A DNA stretch of 64,000 bases, from positions 49,895 to 113,894 of the forward strand of contig JAZNIW010000029.1 of the NCBI GenBank assembly GCA_045577695.1, in the 5' to 3' direction. Under the pieces are notes generated by a model that was not told the DNA's origin, did no database searches, and saw nothing but the letters and a program-made list of their open reading frames with translations. How positions within the stretch are numbered: position 1 is the first letter of the stretch; each line of letters opens with the position of its first letter. A program made the position numbers and the translations under genes. Of this stretch, positions 8,538 to 17,572 are shown piece by piece. The stretch is from UMGS1279 sp045577695 (lineage in GTDB: Bacteria; Bacillota; Clostridia; Oscillospirales; Acutalibacteraceae).

Positions 8538-8749
8538 TTCGGCTCGTGTTTGCGATGCTTTTGTTTCGGTAGCCCTTGTGCGATTTTGGGAAAAGAATGT
8601 TCGGTGGCAGCAGTCGGCTGGATTTCGTAGGTGCCGTATTTGTTGATTTGCTCGAATACGGTTTCAGGGTCGGTTAAATATGAGTCGGAGGAAACGGATA
8701 GGTTTTTCTCTGACATTGGTTTTTTGGAACGCGCTTTTTGTTGTTTCAT
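8534..8749 (-). CDS. Small hypothetical protein
   Basis: A 71-residue, basic, Ser/Thr/Pro-rich soluble protein with no membrane segment. Its middle part (VFEQINKYGTYEIQPTA) has natural-looking composition and the frame is clean, so I think it is real, but I cannot name a family. The start is weak: the ATG at 8749 directly follows the T run of the citrate synthase terminator, and only a GGGTGA inside that hairpin could act as a ribosome binding site. A later ATG at 8716 has no site either. Confidence 0.55.
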   Translation of the reverse strand: MKQQKARSKKPMSEKNLSVSSDSYLTDPETVFEQINKYGTYEIQPTAATEHSFPKIAQGLPKQKHRKHEPN

Positions 8750-8750
8750 A

Positions 8751-8789
8751 AAAAAATCACCCAACCGTAGTATGTTCGGTTGGGTGATT
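8751..8789 (-). terminator. Terminator of the citrate synthase gene
   Basis: On the minus strand a perfect 13-bp stem (AATCACCCAACCG with its complement, 9-base loop) is followed by seven T residues that run into the start codon of the small gene at 8749. Confidence 0.85.
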
Positions 8790-8815
8790 CTTTATACCTT
8801 AGCCAAAGGAAGATT

Positions 8816-10189
8816 CTATTTGCGGTCTTTTAGGGGAACGTAGTCAATATGCGGGGCCACACTGATGTAAGCCGGACGAATAATTTTACCCAAGTTGATA
8901 ATTTCTTCCATTCGATGGGCGCTCCAACCGGCAATGCGACTAATGGCGAAAATGGGAGTGTATAGTTCCAACGGTAAATCTAACATATCGTATACAAAGC
9001 CGCTGTAAAAATCGATATTGGCGCTGACACCTTTGTAGACATGACGTTCTTCACCGATGACTTTCGGAGCAATTCGCTCAACAGCTTGATACAGTTTGCA
9101 TTCCGCATTTCGATTTTTTTCGTTCGAAAGCACACTGACAAATTCTTTGAAAATGGAAGCGCGCGGGTCACTGAGGGTGTATACCGCGTGGCCCATTCCG
9201 TAAATTAGGCCGGCCTTATCAAAGGCGTCTTTGTGAAGCAGACGGCGGAGATAGGAAGCAATTTCTTCTTCGTCTTCCCAATCGCGAAGCTGCTCTTTCA
9301 TATCTTGGAACATCTGCACTACTTTGATATTAGCACCGCCGTGACGCGGGCCCTTTAAACTACTCAGGGCGGCCGCCATTGTAGAATAGGTGTCGGTGCC
9401 TGAGCTGGTGACTACGTGGGTGGTAAAGGTGGAATTATTGCCGCCGCCGTGCTCCGCGTGGAGCACTAAAGCAAGATCCAACACACGGGCTTCGGCCTCA
9501 GTGTATTTGCTGTCGGGGCGAAGCATATGCAAAATATTTTCGGCTGTGCTTAAGGCGGGGTTGGGATTGTGAATGATTAAACTGTTGCCGTTAATATAAT
9601 GGTTATAGGCTTGATACCCGTAGACCGAAAGCAAGGGGAAGAGGGCAATCATTTGCAAACTCTGGCGTAACACATTGGGAATATCGGTGTCGTTGGCGTG
9701 GTGGTCATAACTGTAAAGGGTGAGCACACTGCGCGCCAAGGAGTTCATCATATCACAACTGGGGGCTTTGAGCACTACATCGCGTACAAAGTTGGTGGGG
9801 AGTTTACGGTAGGCCGCCAGTAATTCGCTAAAATTCGTTAGCTGAGATTCGGTGGGCAGCTGACCGAAAAGAAGCAGGTAGGCCGTTTCTTCAAAACCAA
9901 ACCGTTTATCCTTCATAAAGCCGTCGGTTAATTGGTGAATATCGACACCGCGGTAGAAAAGCTCTCCCTCGCAGGGGGTTTTTACGCCGTTCACCATATG
10001 AAAGGAGTTGATTTCGCTGATTTCGGTTAAACCGGTGATGACTCCTTCTCCCTTTAAATTGCGCAACCCCCGATTGACTTGGAATTTTTGGTAGAGGTCG
10101 GTGGGAATGGAACTTTTTTGAACGCAAAGATCGGCCAGTTCCCGCATTTTTGGGGTGACGTTAAACAGCTCCTTATCCTGATATTTCAT
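8816..10189 (-). CDS. gltA: Citrate synthase
   Basis: The 457-residue protein is a citrate/2-methylcitrate synthase. HAEHGGGNNSTF lies near residue 245, the CoA/oxaloacetate region GPRHGGANI near 287, and the catalytic-region motif GMGHAVYTLSDPR near 340. It condenses acetyl-CoA and oxaloacetate, probably to feed 2-oxoglutarate and glutamate synthesis in an anaerobe. The N-terminal ~50-residue extension is longer than in Bacillus CitZ, a form I associate with clostridia. It has its own promoter and terminator, so it is monocistronic unless the small downstream gene is read through. Confidence 0.95.
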   Translation of the reverse strand: MKYQDKELFNVTPKMRELADLCVQKSSIPTDLYQKFQVNRGLRNLKGEGVITGLTEISEINSFHMVNGVKTPCEGELFYRGVDIHQLTDGFMKDKRFGFEETAYLLLFGQLPTESQLTNFSELLAAYRKLPTNFVRDVVLKAPSCDMMNSLARSVLTLYSYDHHANDTDIPNVLRQSLQMIALFPLLSVYGYQAYNHYINGNSLIIHNPNPALSTAENILHMLRPDSKYTEAEARVLDLALVLHAEHGGGNNSTFTTHVVTSSGTDTYSTMAAALSSLKGPRHGGANIKVVQMFQDMKEQLRDWEDEEEIASYLRRLLHKDAFDKAGLIYGMGHAVYTLSDPRASIFKEFVSVLSNEKNRNAECKLYQAVERIAPKVIGEERHVYKGVSANIDFYSGFVYDMLDLPLELYTPIFAISRIAGWSAHRMEEIINLGKIIRPAYISVAPHIDYVPLKDRK

Positions 10190-10254
10190 ATTATCATCTG
10201 CCTTTCTTTCAGGAAAATTAGTATAACAATTGGTTGTTTTTTTCTTAGAATGTC

Positions 10255-10283
10255 ATTATACCACAAATTCCCTTTGATTGCAA
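10255..10283 (-). promoter_or_regulatory. Promoter of the citrate synthase gene
   Basis: On the minus strand TTGCAA (10283-10278) and TATAAT (10260-10255) are 17 bases apart, 66 bases ahead of the start codon. Confidence 0.75.
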
Positions 10284-10360
10284 TGCGAAACAAAAAAGTT
10301 TACAACTTTTCTCCAAGCGAAAAATAGGATAAAGAAAAAAGCACGGGATTTCCTTTTTTG

Positions 10361-10377
10361 TTTACAATTTGTTTACA
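10361..10377 (+). promoter_or_regulatory. PhoP-box-like direct repeat upstream of the Na/Pi cotransporter
   Basis: Two identical TTTACA hexamers are separated by 5 bases (11-bp period), followed by a partial third half-site. Gram-positive PhoP boxes are direct repeats of TTAACA-like hexamers with about 5-bp spacing. The position, ~110 bases before a phosphate transporter, supports phosphate-starvation control. A TATGAT at 10410-10415 could be the -10 box. Confidence 0.5.
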
Positions 10378-10489
10378 ATTTACCTATGGTGAAGTATGTC
10401 GTTTTTTGCTATGATTAAACTGCCGTAGATTAGAGTATTACACTTTTTAAAAAGCCCAACTTTAACAAATCGAAAAAGGAGTTTTTGGT

Positions 10490-12274
10490 ATGAGTATTTT
10501 TTCGTTTTTCACCCTTCTGGGGGGCCTTGCCTTTTTTCTTTACGGGATGACGGTAATGTCCAACGGTTTGGAAAAAATGGCTGGCGGAAAACTGGAGAAA
10601 ACCCTAAAAACCATGACCTCCAGCCCCTTGAAAAGTTTGGCGCTGGGGGCCGGAATCACCATTGCCATTCAGTCCTCATCGGCACTTACGGTGATGCTGG
10701 TGGGATTGGTCAACTCCGGTATTATGCAGCTGGAACAAACCGTCGGCGTGATTTTTGGGTCGAATATCGGCACCACCTTAACGGCTTGGATATTATCTTT
10801 AGCAGGTGTTGAGGGGGATAATTTCTTTATTAAAATGTTAAAGCCCGAATCTTTTTCTCCCTTGGTGGCACTTATCGGTGTTCTTTTGATGATGGCCGCC
10901 AAGAGTGACCGAAAAAAAGACTTCGGTTCCATTTTAATTGGTTTTTCGGTGTTAATGTTTGGAATGACCCTCATGGGAGACGCCGTCGAACCCTTGGCCG
11001 ACAGTCCTTCTTTTCAAAAGGTGTTGGTTGCCTTTAACAATCCGCTTCTCGGGGTATTGGTGGGAACTGTCTTCACCGGTATCATTCAAAGCTCGGCAGC
11101 CTCGGTGGGTATTTTGCAGGCTTTGTCGGTTACCGGCAGTATTTCATATGGAATGGCTATCCCCATTGTGATGGGGCAAAATATTGGCACCTGCGTTACC
11201 TCTTTGATTTCCAGTATCGGAGTCAATAAAAACGCCAAACGAGTGGCCACGGTACATATTTTGTTTAACCTGATTGGTACCATTGTTTGTTTAGCGGTTT
11301 ACTATCCTTTGAATGCTGTTTTTGAATTCGCTTTTAACGATATGGCGGCAACGCCGGTTGGCATTGCCATCTGCCACAGCATCTTCAATGTGGTTACCAC
11401 CACCTTGCTATTGCCTTTTTCCAAAAAATTGGTGAAACTGGCACAAATGATTGTACGCGACAAAAACCAAGAGGACAAGTACTCCTTTATCGATGAGCGT
11501 TTGCTCAATATTCCTTCGTTCGCTTTGGCCGAATGCAACAATCTCGCGGTTGAGATGGCGAAGTTAGCCGGCGATACCTTTGGGCGTGCCGGCCAATTGG
11601 TGCAACAGGTCAATGCCGGTCATTCCTTCGACCAAAAGGTGGCCACTCGTATTACGGAAGATGAAAAAATGCTGGATAAGTATGAGGATAAATTGGGTTC
11701 CTTCCTTGTGAAGCTTTCCAGCAAGGAATTATCCGATGCAGACAGCAAAGAAATTTCCAAACTGCTTCATACCATTGGTGATTTTGAACGCATAGGGGAC
11801 CATGCTATCAACCTTTTGGGTGTTGCCCGCGAAATTTCGGATAAGAAAATTTCGTTTAGCAAAAGCGCCCACGCGGAATTGCAGGTGCTGGAGGAGGCGC
11901 TTTGTGAAATCATCGGCCTTACGGTTAATGCGTTTGCCCAAAACGATTTGGAAGCGGCCGCTGACGTTGAGCCATTAGAGCAGGTGGTTGACCGTTTGAC
12001 GGCCGAAATCAAAGCAAACCACATCGGTCGTTTGCAACGTGGAGACTGCACCATTGAACTGGGATTCATCCTTTCGGATTTACTCAACAATTTTGAACGG
12101 GTCTCCGACCATTGCTCCAATATTGCTGTGGCGATGATTGAGGTGGCACAAAATAGTTTTTCTACCCATAAATATCTTAAAAACGTTAAAAAAGGTGTCA
12201 TTTCGAATTTTAGTGAGCGATTTGATGAGTACGCTTTAAAATATTGCCTACCGGATACCAAAACCGAAGAATAA
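10490..12274 (+). CDS. Na+/phosphate cotransporter family protein with PhoU-like domain
   Basis: The 594-residue protein has two Na_Pi_cotrans repeats in the first ~320 residues, each with the QSSSA / QSSAAS signature (near residues 63 and 202) inside hydrophobic helices. A soluble helical PhoU-like domain fills residues ~345-575. Members take up phosphate with sodium or regulate phosphate in the cytoplasm. It stands alone between a PhoP-box-like repeat and a strong terminator. The start has AAAAAGGAG 11 bases upstream. Confidence 0.92.
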   Translation: MSIFSFFTLLGGLAFFLYGMTVMSNGLEKMAGGKLEKTLKTMTSSPLKSLALGAGITIAIQSSSALTVMLVGLVNSGIMQLEQTVGVIFGSNIGTTLTAWILSLAGVEGDNFFIKMLKPESFSPLVALIGVLLMMAAKSDRKKDFGSILIGFSVLMFGMTLMGDAVEPLADSPSFQKVLVAFNNPLLGVLVGTVFTGIIQSSAASVGILQALSVTGSISYGMAIPIVMGQNIGTCVTSLISSIGVNKNAKRVATVHILFNLIGTIVCLAVYYPLNAVFEFAFNDMAATPVGIAICHSIFNVVTTTLLLPFSKKLVKLAQMIVRDKNQEDKYSFIDERLLNIPSFALAECNNLAVEMAKLAGDTFGRAGQLVQQVNAGHSFDQKVATRITEDEKMLDKYEDKLGSFLVKLSSKELSDADSKEISKLLHTIGDFERIGDHAINLLGVAREISDKKISFSKSAHAELQVLEEALCEIIGLTVNAFAQNDLEAAADVEPLEQVVDRLTAEIKANHIGRLQRGDCTIELGFILSDLLNNFERVSDHCSNIAVAMIEVAQNSFSTHKYLKNVKKGVISNFSERFDEYALKYCLPDTKTEE

Positions 12275-12295
12275 GAAAAATAAGAATTGCAGTTG

Positions 12296-12327
12296 AGGTA
12301 CCCTCCGTAAAGGAAGGTACCTTTTTT
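12296..12327 (+). terminator. Terminator of the Na/Pi cotransporter gene
   Basis: The stem pairs AGGTACC with GGTACCT, extended by CTCC/GGAA, and six T residues follow. The loop region CTCCGTAAAGGAAGG is nearly the same as in the hairpin at 16217-16247. Confidence 0.85.
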
Positions 12328-12331
12328 GCAT

Positions 12332-12369
12332 AAAAAAACGGAGACACTTCACAAAGAAGCAGTCTCCGT
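12332..12369 (-). terminator. Terminator of the nucleoside ABC transporter genes
   Basis: On the minus strand the stem ACGGAGAC/GTCTCCGT plus GCTTC/GAAG is followed by seven T residues. The apical part (CACTTC, then AAAGAAG on the plus strand) recurs at 55555-55599. Confidence 0.8.
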
Positions 12370-12412
12370 CAGAAAAAGGCGATTTGCACTTTTTATAGGT
12401 TATAAGGAATAT

Positions 12413-13396
12413 CTATCGTTCCTCACGGAAATAGGACAATCCCAGATGTGCGGGCGGTTGATGTTCTTTTTTCTTGCGGGCACTGATAATCACCAATACT
12501 ACAATGGTTACCAGATAGGGGAGCATTTTAATCAGTTCCTTGGCACTACTCGAAAGACCGGGGATATAGACGCAAATAATATACAGCCCACCGAAGAGGA
12601 AGGAACTTAAAATGGCTGACTTGGGTTTCCAAATGGCAAAGATAACAATGGCAATGGCCAACCATCCGCGGTCGCCAAATCCGTTATTGGTCCATGCACC
12701 GGCGGTGTAGTCCATAACAAAGTAGAGTCCACCGAGACCGGCGATGGCACCGCCAATACAGGTGGCCAAGTATTTGTAAAGGGTTACGTTGATGCCGGCG
12801 GCATCGGCAGTGGCCGGATTTTCTCCGACAGCACGTAGATTCAGTCCCACGCGGGTGCGGTTTAAATACCACGAAGAAATAAGAGCAATGGCGACGGCCA
12901 AATAGGCCAGAAAGCCAAAGGATAAAAAGGTTTCGCCAAACAGTCCCAATTTTGAGGCAAAGGGAAGGGATGCCTTGTAGTATTGCCCCGTAGTGAGAAG
13001 CGAAATGGAACCCGACTCACCAAATAAGCTCAGCAACGATCCACCAAAAAAGTTACCAAGGCCGGTACCGAAGGTGGTGAGGGCCAAACCGGTTACGTTC
13101 TGGTTGGCTCGCAGGGTAATGGTTAAGAAGCTGTAAATCAAAGCCATCAAGGCAGAGGCCAGAATGCAGGATAAAAAGGGGATTAGAATGCAAAGAAAAG
13201 CAGAGGGATTTTCGGTCGAACGTTCGTAGAGGTAGCCACCCACGATGCCCGCGATACCGCCGACATACATAATGCCGGGAATACCCAGATTGAGATTTCC
13301 GCTTTTTTCGGTGATGATTTCGCCGGTGGCGCCGTAGAGCAGAGGGATGCCCTGAATAATGGCGGCGTTGATAAATGCAAAAATGGTATCTAACAT
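12413..13396 (-). CDS. Nucleoside/BMP-type ABC transporter permease (second subunit)
   Basis: The 327-residue membrane protein of the BPD_transp_2 family has about nine hydrophobic helices, with the segment EKSGNLNLGIPGIMY near residue 30 typical of permeases paired with BMP lipoproteins (NupQ/YufQ group). Its start codon immediately follows the stop of the first permease. With the other three genes it forms an importer whose characterised relatives carry purine nucleosides. It is the last gene before the minus-strand terminator at 12332-12369. Confidence 0.92.
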   Translation of the reverse strand: MLDTIFAFINAAIIQGIPLLYGATGEIITEKSGNLNLGIPGIMYVGGIAGIVGGYLYERSTENPSAFLCILIPFLSCILASALMALIYSFLTITLRANQNVTGLALTTFGTGLGNFFGGSLLSLFGESGSISLLTTGQYYKASLPFASKLGLFGETFLSFGFLAYLAVAIALISSWYLNRTRVGLNLRAVGENPATADAAGINVTLYKYLATCIGGAIAGLGGLYFVMDYTAGAWTNNGFGDRGWLAIAIVIFAIWKPKSAILSSFLFGGLYIICVYIPGLSSSAKELIKMLPYLVTIVVLVIISARKKKEHQPPAHLGLSYFREER

Positions 13397-14503
13397 TTAT
13401 TTGCCCTCCTTATTCTTGTGACGCAGATTCAGTTTGTAGTGAATGAAGAATTCGCAACCGATAATGAAGAACAAAATAATACCGGTTAAAATATCCGAAA
13501 TACTTTCGTTCAAGCGAAAGGTCATAGCAATTTCGCTTGAACCCTTTTGCAAGAAAACAATCAGGAAGGAGGTAATGACCATTAAAATCGGGTTAAATTT
13601 GGCCAACCACGAAACCATGATAGCCGTGAATCCCATACCACCGGCCAAGTTTTTGGAAACGGTGTGATTGGTGCCGGCTACCAGTAAAAAGCCGGAAAGG
13701 CCGCAGATACCGCCCGAGATGATCATAGTGCGGATGATAACTTTTTTGACGTTGATACCGATGTAGCGGGCGGTGTTTTCACTGCCGCCGACCACCGAAA
13801 TTTCATAGCCTTGTTTACTGTGTTTTAAATAAATAAACATCCCCACCGTAACGACGGCCACAATCAGAATATTGAAAAGATATTTTTGATGAAATAAATC
13901 GGGTAGCCATCCGGCGCCGCTTTGTTGATTGATAACACCCATTACGCTGGAGCCGTTGGGCACCCACACCATAATAAAGAAAGAAACCAACTGAATGGCA
14001 ACGTAGTTCATCATTAGGGTAAAGAGGCTTTCGTTGGTGTTCCATTTGGCTTTGCAAACCGCCGGAATCAGGCCCCAAACCATACCGGCCAAAATGCTGG
14101 CGGTCAACATAATGATTAAGAGCAAAATGTTGGGCATCGCATCTTTGACATAGAACATACAGGCTGCCGAGGCTAAGCCGCCTACCAATACCTGTCCTTC
14201 TGCGCCAAGGTTCCAGAATTTCATTTTAAAAGCGGGGGTAACAGCCAAGGAAATACATAGCAACATAGCCAAATTTTGCAGCAATACCCAAATTTTACGG
14301 GAAGAACCAAAACTGCCGTCAATCATTTCGGCGTACACTTGTAAAGGATTGTATCTGGTTAAGACCACAATGACCAGTGCGGAAACGAGAAGGGAGGCCA
14401 GAATGGCACCGACGCGAATGAGCCAGCCTTTCCACCAAACAATGGCACCGCGTTTGGTAATGTGAATGAGAGGTTCGCGAACGGATTTTGTTGCTTTATA
14501 CAT
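13397..14503 (-). CDS. Nucleoside/BMP-type ABC transporter permease (first subunit)
   Basis: The 368-residue BPD_transp_2 permease of the NupP/YufP group has a basic N-terminus, about ten membrane helices, and the segment FKMKFWNLGAEGQVLVGGL near residue 108 that is characteristic of this subunit. It overlaps the end of the ATPase gene by 8 bases, implying translational coupling. It forms the membrane channel together with the downstream permease. Confidence 0.92.
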   Translation of the reverse strand: MYKATKSVREPLIHITKRGAIVWWKGWLIRVGAILASLLVSALVIVVLTRYNPLQVYAEMIDGSFGSSRKIWVLLQNLAMLLCISLAVTPAFKMKFWNLGAEGQVLVGGLASAACMFYVKDAMPNILLLIIMLTASILAGMVWGLIPAVCKAKWNTNESLFTLMMNYVAIQLVSFFIMVWVPNGSSVMGVINQQSGAGWLPDLFHQKYLFNILIVAVVTVGMFIYLKHSKQGYEISVVGGSENTARYIGINVKKVIIRTMIISGGICGLSGFLLVAGTNHTVSKNLAGGMGFTAIMVSWLAKFNPILMVITSFLIVFLQKGSSEIAMTFRLNESISDILTGIILFFIIGCEFFIHYKLNLRHKNKEGK

Positions 14504-16037
14504 GCTCGGCGCCTCCTTCCGTTTTGGTCATTAATAGGCCGATTTCCTCTTTGGTGGTGGTGCGTGCGTCAACCACACCGGTGATTTTCCCCGAGCCAAT
14601 GACCATAATGCGGTCACACAATTCCAATAAAACGTCCAAATCTTCGCCTACGAAGATAACGGCAACGCCGTTTTCTTTTTGTTCATTTAACAGATTGTAA
14701 ATCATATAAGAGGAATTGATGTCCAACCCGCGCACCGGATAAGCTACCATCAACACAGTGGGGGCTGCGGCAATTTCACGACCAACCAATACTTTTTGTA
14801 CGTTACCGCCGGATAAACGGCGCACCGGCGTGGTGGGACCGGGGGTGACAACCTCTAAATCCTTGATAATTTTCTCCGCCAAAGATTGCGGGGTTTTCCG
14901 TTCCAAAAAGAAAGATTTACCCTTGCGGTAGCTGCGGAGCATCATATTTTCTACAATGTCCATATTGCCGACCAATCCCATACCAAGGCGATCCTCCGGT
15001 ACGAAGGAAAGGCGAACACCAAGTTCACGAATCTGCAAAGGGGTTTTGTCCCGCAGATTGTCGGCATTTCTGGTTTTAGGATTGTGGTAGAGAATCGAGC
15101 CTTCGTCCAAATGTTGCAGACCGGCAATCGATTCCAGTAATTCGCGCTGGCCACTTCCCGCGATGCCGGCAATGCCTAGGATTTCGCCCGAACGTGCCGT
15201 GAAAGAAATGTTATCCAATACCGTAACGCCTTCGCGGGTGCGACACCGGATATTTTTCACTTCCAAGCGGTCAGAAGTGTTTTGCGGATCGGTGCGGTGA
15301 ATGTTGAGGGAAACCTTTTTACCCACCATCATTTCGGTGAGTTGGGCTTCGGTGGTTTCAGGAGTGTTTACCGTGGCAACGTATTCGCCCTTTCGCAGGA
15401 CGGTAACACGGTCGGATAATGCCAACACCTCGTGCAATTTGTGGGTGATGATGATAATGGCCTTGCCGTCATCCCGCATACGGCGTAATACGGCAAAGAG
15501 TTTTTCGGTTTCTTGGGGGGTTAAAACGGCGGTTGGTTCATCCAAAATTAAAATGTTGGCGCCGCGGTATAATACCTTTAAAATTTCCACCGTCTGTTTT
15601 TCGGAAACGCTCATTTCGTAAATCTTTTTATCGGGGTTGATTTCAAACCCGTATTTTTCACTGATTTCGGCCACGCGACGGCGTACTTCTTTGATGTCAT
15701 ACTTGCCCTCTTCTTTGAGTCCCAAAATAATATTTTGAGCCGCCGAAAAAATATCCACCAGCTTAAAATGTTGGTGAATCATACCGATTTTGTGGTTAAA
15801 AGCATCCTTGGGAGAGCGGATAACCACCTCTTCCCCATTGATGAAAATTTCGCCCTCGTCCGGATAATAGATGCCCGAAATCATATTCATCAGGGTGGTT
15901 TTACCGCTTCCGTTTTCTCCCAGCAGGGATAAAATTTCACCTTTTTGCACCGTCAAATTGATGCCTTTATTGGCAACGATAGACCCAAAAGTTTTACTGA
16001 TGTTTTTTAGCTCAATGGCGGTTTGACTCAAATGCAT
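14496..16037 (-). CDS. Nucleoside/simple-sugar ABC transporter ATP-binding protein
   Basis: The 513-residue protein has two fused ABC domains. The first has Walker A GENGSGKTT (near residue 40), signature MSVSEKQTVEI and Walker B LILDEPTAVLT. The second has a variant Walker A GIAGSGQRE near residue 292, signature RRLSGGNVQKV and a Walker B region LMVAYPVRGLD where the usual Asp-Glu is missing. The second site is therefore probably inactive in hydrolysis, as is common in this RbsA/NupO-like family. It supplies energy for the two permeases encoded directly downstream. Confidence 0.93.
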   Translation of the reverse strand: MHLSQTAIELKNISKTFGSIVANKGINLTVQKGEILSLLGENGSGKTTLMNMISGIYYPDEGEIFINGEEVVIRSPKDAFNHKIGMIHQHFKLVDIFSAAQNIILGLKEEGKYDIKEVRRRVAEISEKYGFEINPDKKIYEMSVSEKQTVEILKVLYRGANILILDEPTAVLTPQETEKLFAVLRRMRDDGKAIIIITHKLHEVLALSDRVTVLRKGEYVATVNTPETTEAQLTEMMVGKKVSLNIHRTDPQNTSDRLEVKNIRCRTREGVTVLDNISFTARSGEILGIAGIAGSGQRELLESIAGLQHLDEGSILYHNPKTRNADNLRDKTPLQIRELGVRLSFVPEDRLGMGLVGNMDIVENMMLRSYRKGKSFFLERKTPQSLAEKIIKDLEVVTPGPTTPVRRLSGGNVQKVLVGREIAAAPTVLMVAYPVRGLDINSSYMIYNLLNEQKENGVAVIFVGEDLDVLLELCDRIMVIGSGKITGVVDARTTTKEEIGLLMTKTEGGAEHV

Positions 16038-16216
16038 CGCTTCCTTTCCGATTTGTTTTCAAAAGAAAGAAATGGCGGTTTTTTCTTTTCAAAACGAACC
16101 TCTTTTTAATCTCTTTTATCATAGCATAAAAGGGGTTTAAAATCAATCTATTTCGACAAAAAATGAGAGAAAAATTAAAAGGGGGCGAAACAATATCACT
16201 CGCTACAGGGCAGATA

Positions 16217-16247
16217 TAACAAAGGCACCCTCCGTGAGGAAGGTGCC
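16217..16247 (-). terminator. Internal terminator/attenuator between binding-protein and ATPase genes
   Basis: On the minus strand GGCACCTTCC and GGGTGCC form a stem followed by a short, interrupted T tract (TTTGTT). It sits 42 bases after the bmp gene stop and ahead of the ATPase gene. Partial termination here would keep the binding protein more abundant than the transporter. Confidence 0.65.
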
Positions 16248-16289
16248 CCGAGTGGCGATATTTTACACATCGCCCGATAAAACTGTTGT

Positions 16290-17483
16290 TTATTTGGCGC
16301 CGAGTTCCGAGATACCGTCGATGTATTTGATATCGAAGTAAGGAGCCGAACGTTTGGAAGATTCGGTGAACACGCCGTTTTCAATGGCTTCGGTTTCGGG
16401 TTTGAAATCACCCTCGTCAACGACATCGGCAGTGTAGGATTCTAATTTTTTGCCGCCAACGGTGAAGGTGGTGTTGTCATAAACCTTCAATTCGCCGTTT
16501 ACAATTTTTTCTTGAATGGAATCGATTTTCTCTTTGGTGCCTTCGGCAGCAACTTCAGCGTTGAGCTCGGTTAAAGCAACCGAACCGGTCGAGATGGTGC
16601 CGGTGTAGTCTACCGGAATCTCTTTGTCGTTCATACCGGCATCGATGATGAGTTTGAAGTAGGGAGTCCAGTCAATTTTGGAAGAAATTAAAGCGGTTTT
16701 GGGAGCGATGGAAATGGTGCTGATGTTGTATGCAACATTGGGAATGCCCTTTTCTTCACAAGCTTTGGGGGCGCCTTCCGAGTCAGCGTGTTGGCTGATA
16801 AGAGCACATCCGGAATCGATGAGTTTTAAGGCCGATTCGCGTTCTAAGGCGATATCAAACCAAGAGTTGGTGTAAACCACTTTCATAGTAGCCGAGGGGC
16901 AGATGTAGCGAGCGCCGAGGAAGAAGGAAGTCATACCCGAAACAACTTCGGCGTAGTTGAAAGCACCAACGTAACCGATAACTGCTTGTTTTTCGGTGAT
17001 TTTCTTTTCCTTAATCATTTCGTTCAGTTTCATACCCGCGGCAACACCGGCGAGGAAGCGGCCTTCGTAAATCGAAGCGAAAGCGTTGTGATAGTTTTTC
17101 AAACCGGCGTTTTGCGATTTGGTGCCGGTGGCATGACAGAATTCTACTTCGGGGAATTCTTGAGCGGCTTGAATCATATAGGTTTCGTGACCGAAGGAAT
17201 CGGCGAAAATAACGTCACAGCCCTCGTCCACCAGTTCGGCGGCGGTGTTGTAGCAGGCTTCGTCTTCGGGAATGTTGGTTTTAATTAAAACTTGGTCGTC
17301 CGAAAGGCCCATTTCTTCTTGAGCGGCTTTTATGGCTTGAATGAAGTTGTTGTCGTAGGTCGAGTTTTCGTCGTGCAGGCAGATAAGACCGATTTTGAAG
17401 TCGGTGGAAGCGGTACTGCCGCAACCGGCGAATACGCCCAGCACCATAACCAGTGCCAACGCAAGAGCAAGAAGTTTTTTCAT
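16290..17483 (-). CDS. BMP-family nucleoside-binding lipoprotein
   Basis: The 397-residue protein carries a lipoprotein signal ending VFAGC, so Cys21 is the likely lipidated residue. It has the Bmp/PnrA periplasmic-binding fold, with KIGLICLHDEN at the start of the mature domain and TGTKSQN and YVGAFNYAEVVSGM further on. Characterised relatives (PnrA, NupN) bind purine nucleosides at the cell surface and pass them to the ABC permeases. It is the first gene of the transporter cluster, behind its own promoter. A terminator separates it from the ATPase gene. Confidence 0.93.
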   Translation of the reverse strand: MKKLLALALALVMVLGVFAGCGSTASTDFKIGLICLHDENSTYDNNFIQAIKAAQEEMGLSDDQVLIKTNIPEDEACYNTAAELVDEGCDVIFADSFGHETYMIQAAQEFPEVEFCHATGTKSQNAGLKNYHNAFASIYEGRFLAGVAAGMKLNEMIKEKKITEKQAVIGYVGAFNYAEVVSGMTSFFLGARYICPSATMKVVYTNSWFDIALERESALKLIDSGCALISQHADSEGAPKACEEKGIPNVAYNISTISIAPKTALISSKIDWTPYFKLIIDAGMNDKEIPVDYTGTISTGSVALTELNAEVAAEGTKEKIDSIQEKIVNGELKVYDNTTFTVGGKKLESYTADVVDEGDFKPETEAIENGVFTESSKRSAPYFDIKYIDGISELGAK

Positions 17484-17572
17484 TTTGTGGTTCCTCCAAT
17501 TTTATAAATCTTTTGATAAATGGTTTGGGACGATAGGGTTCGCAAAACCGTCCACAAGCATTTACATAATTT

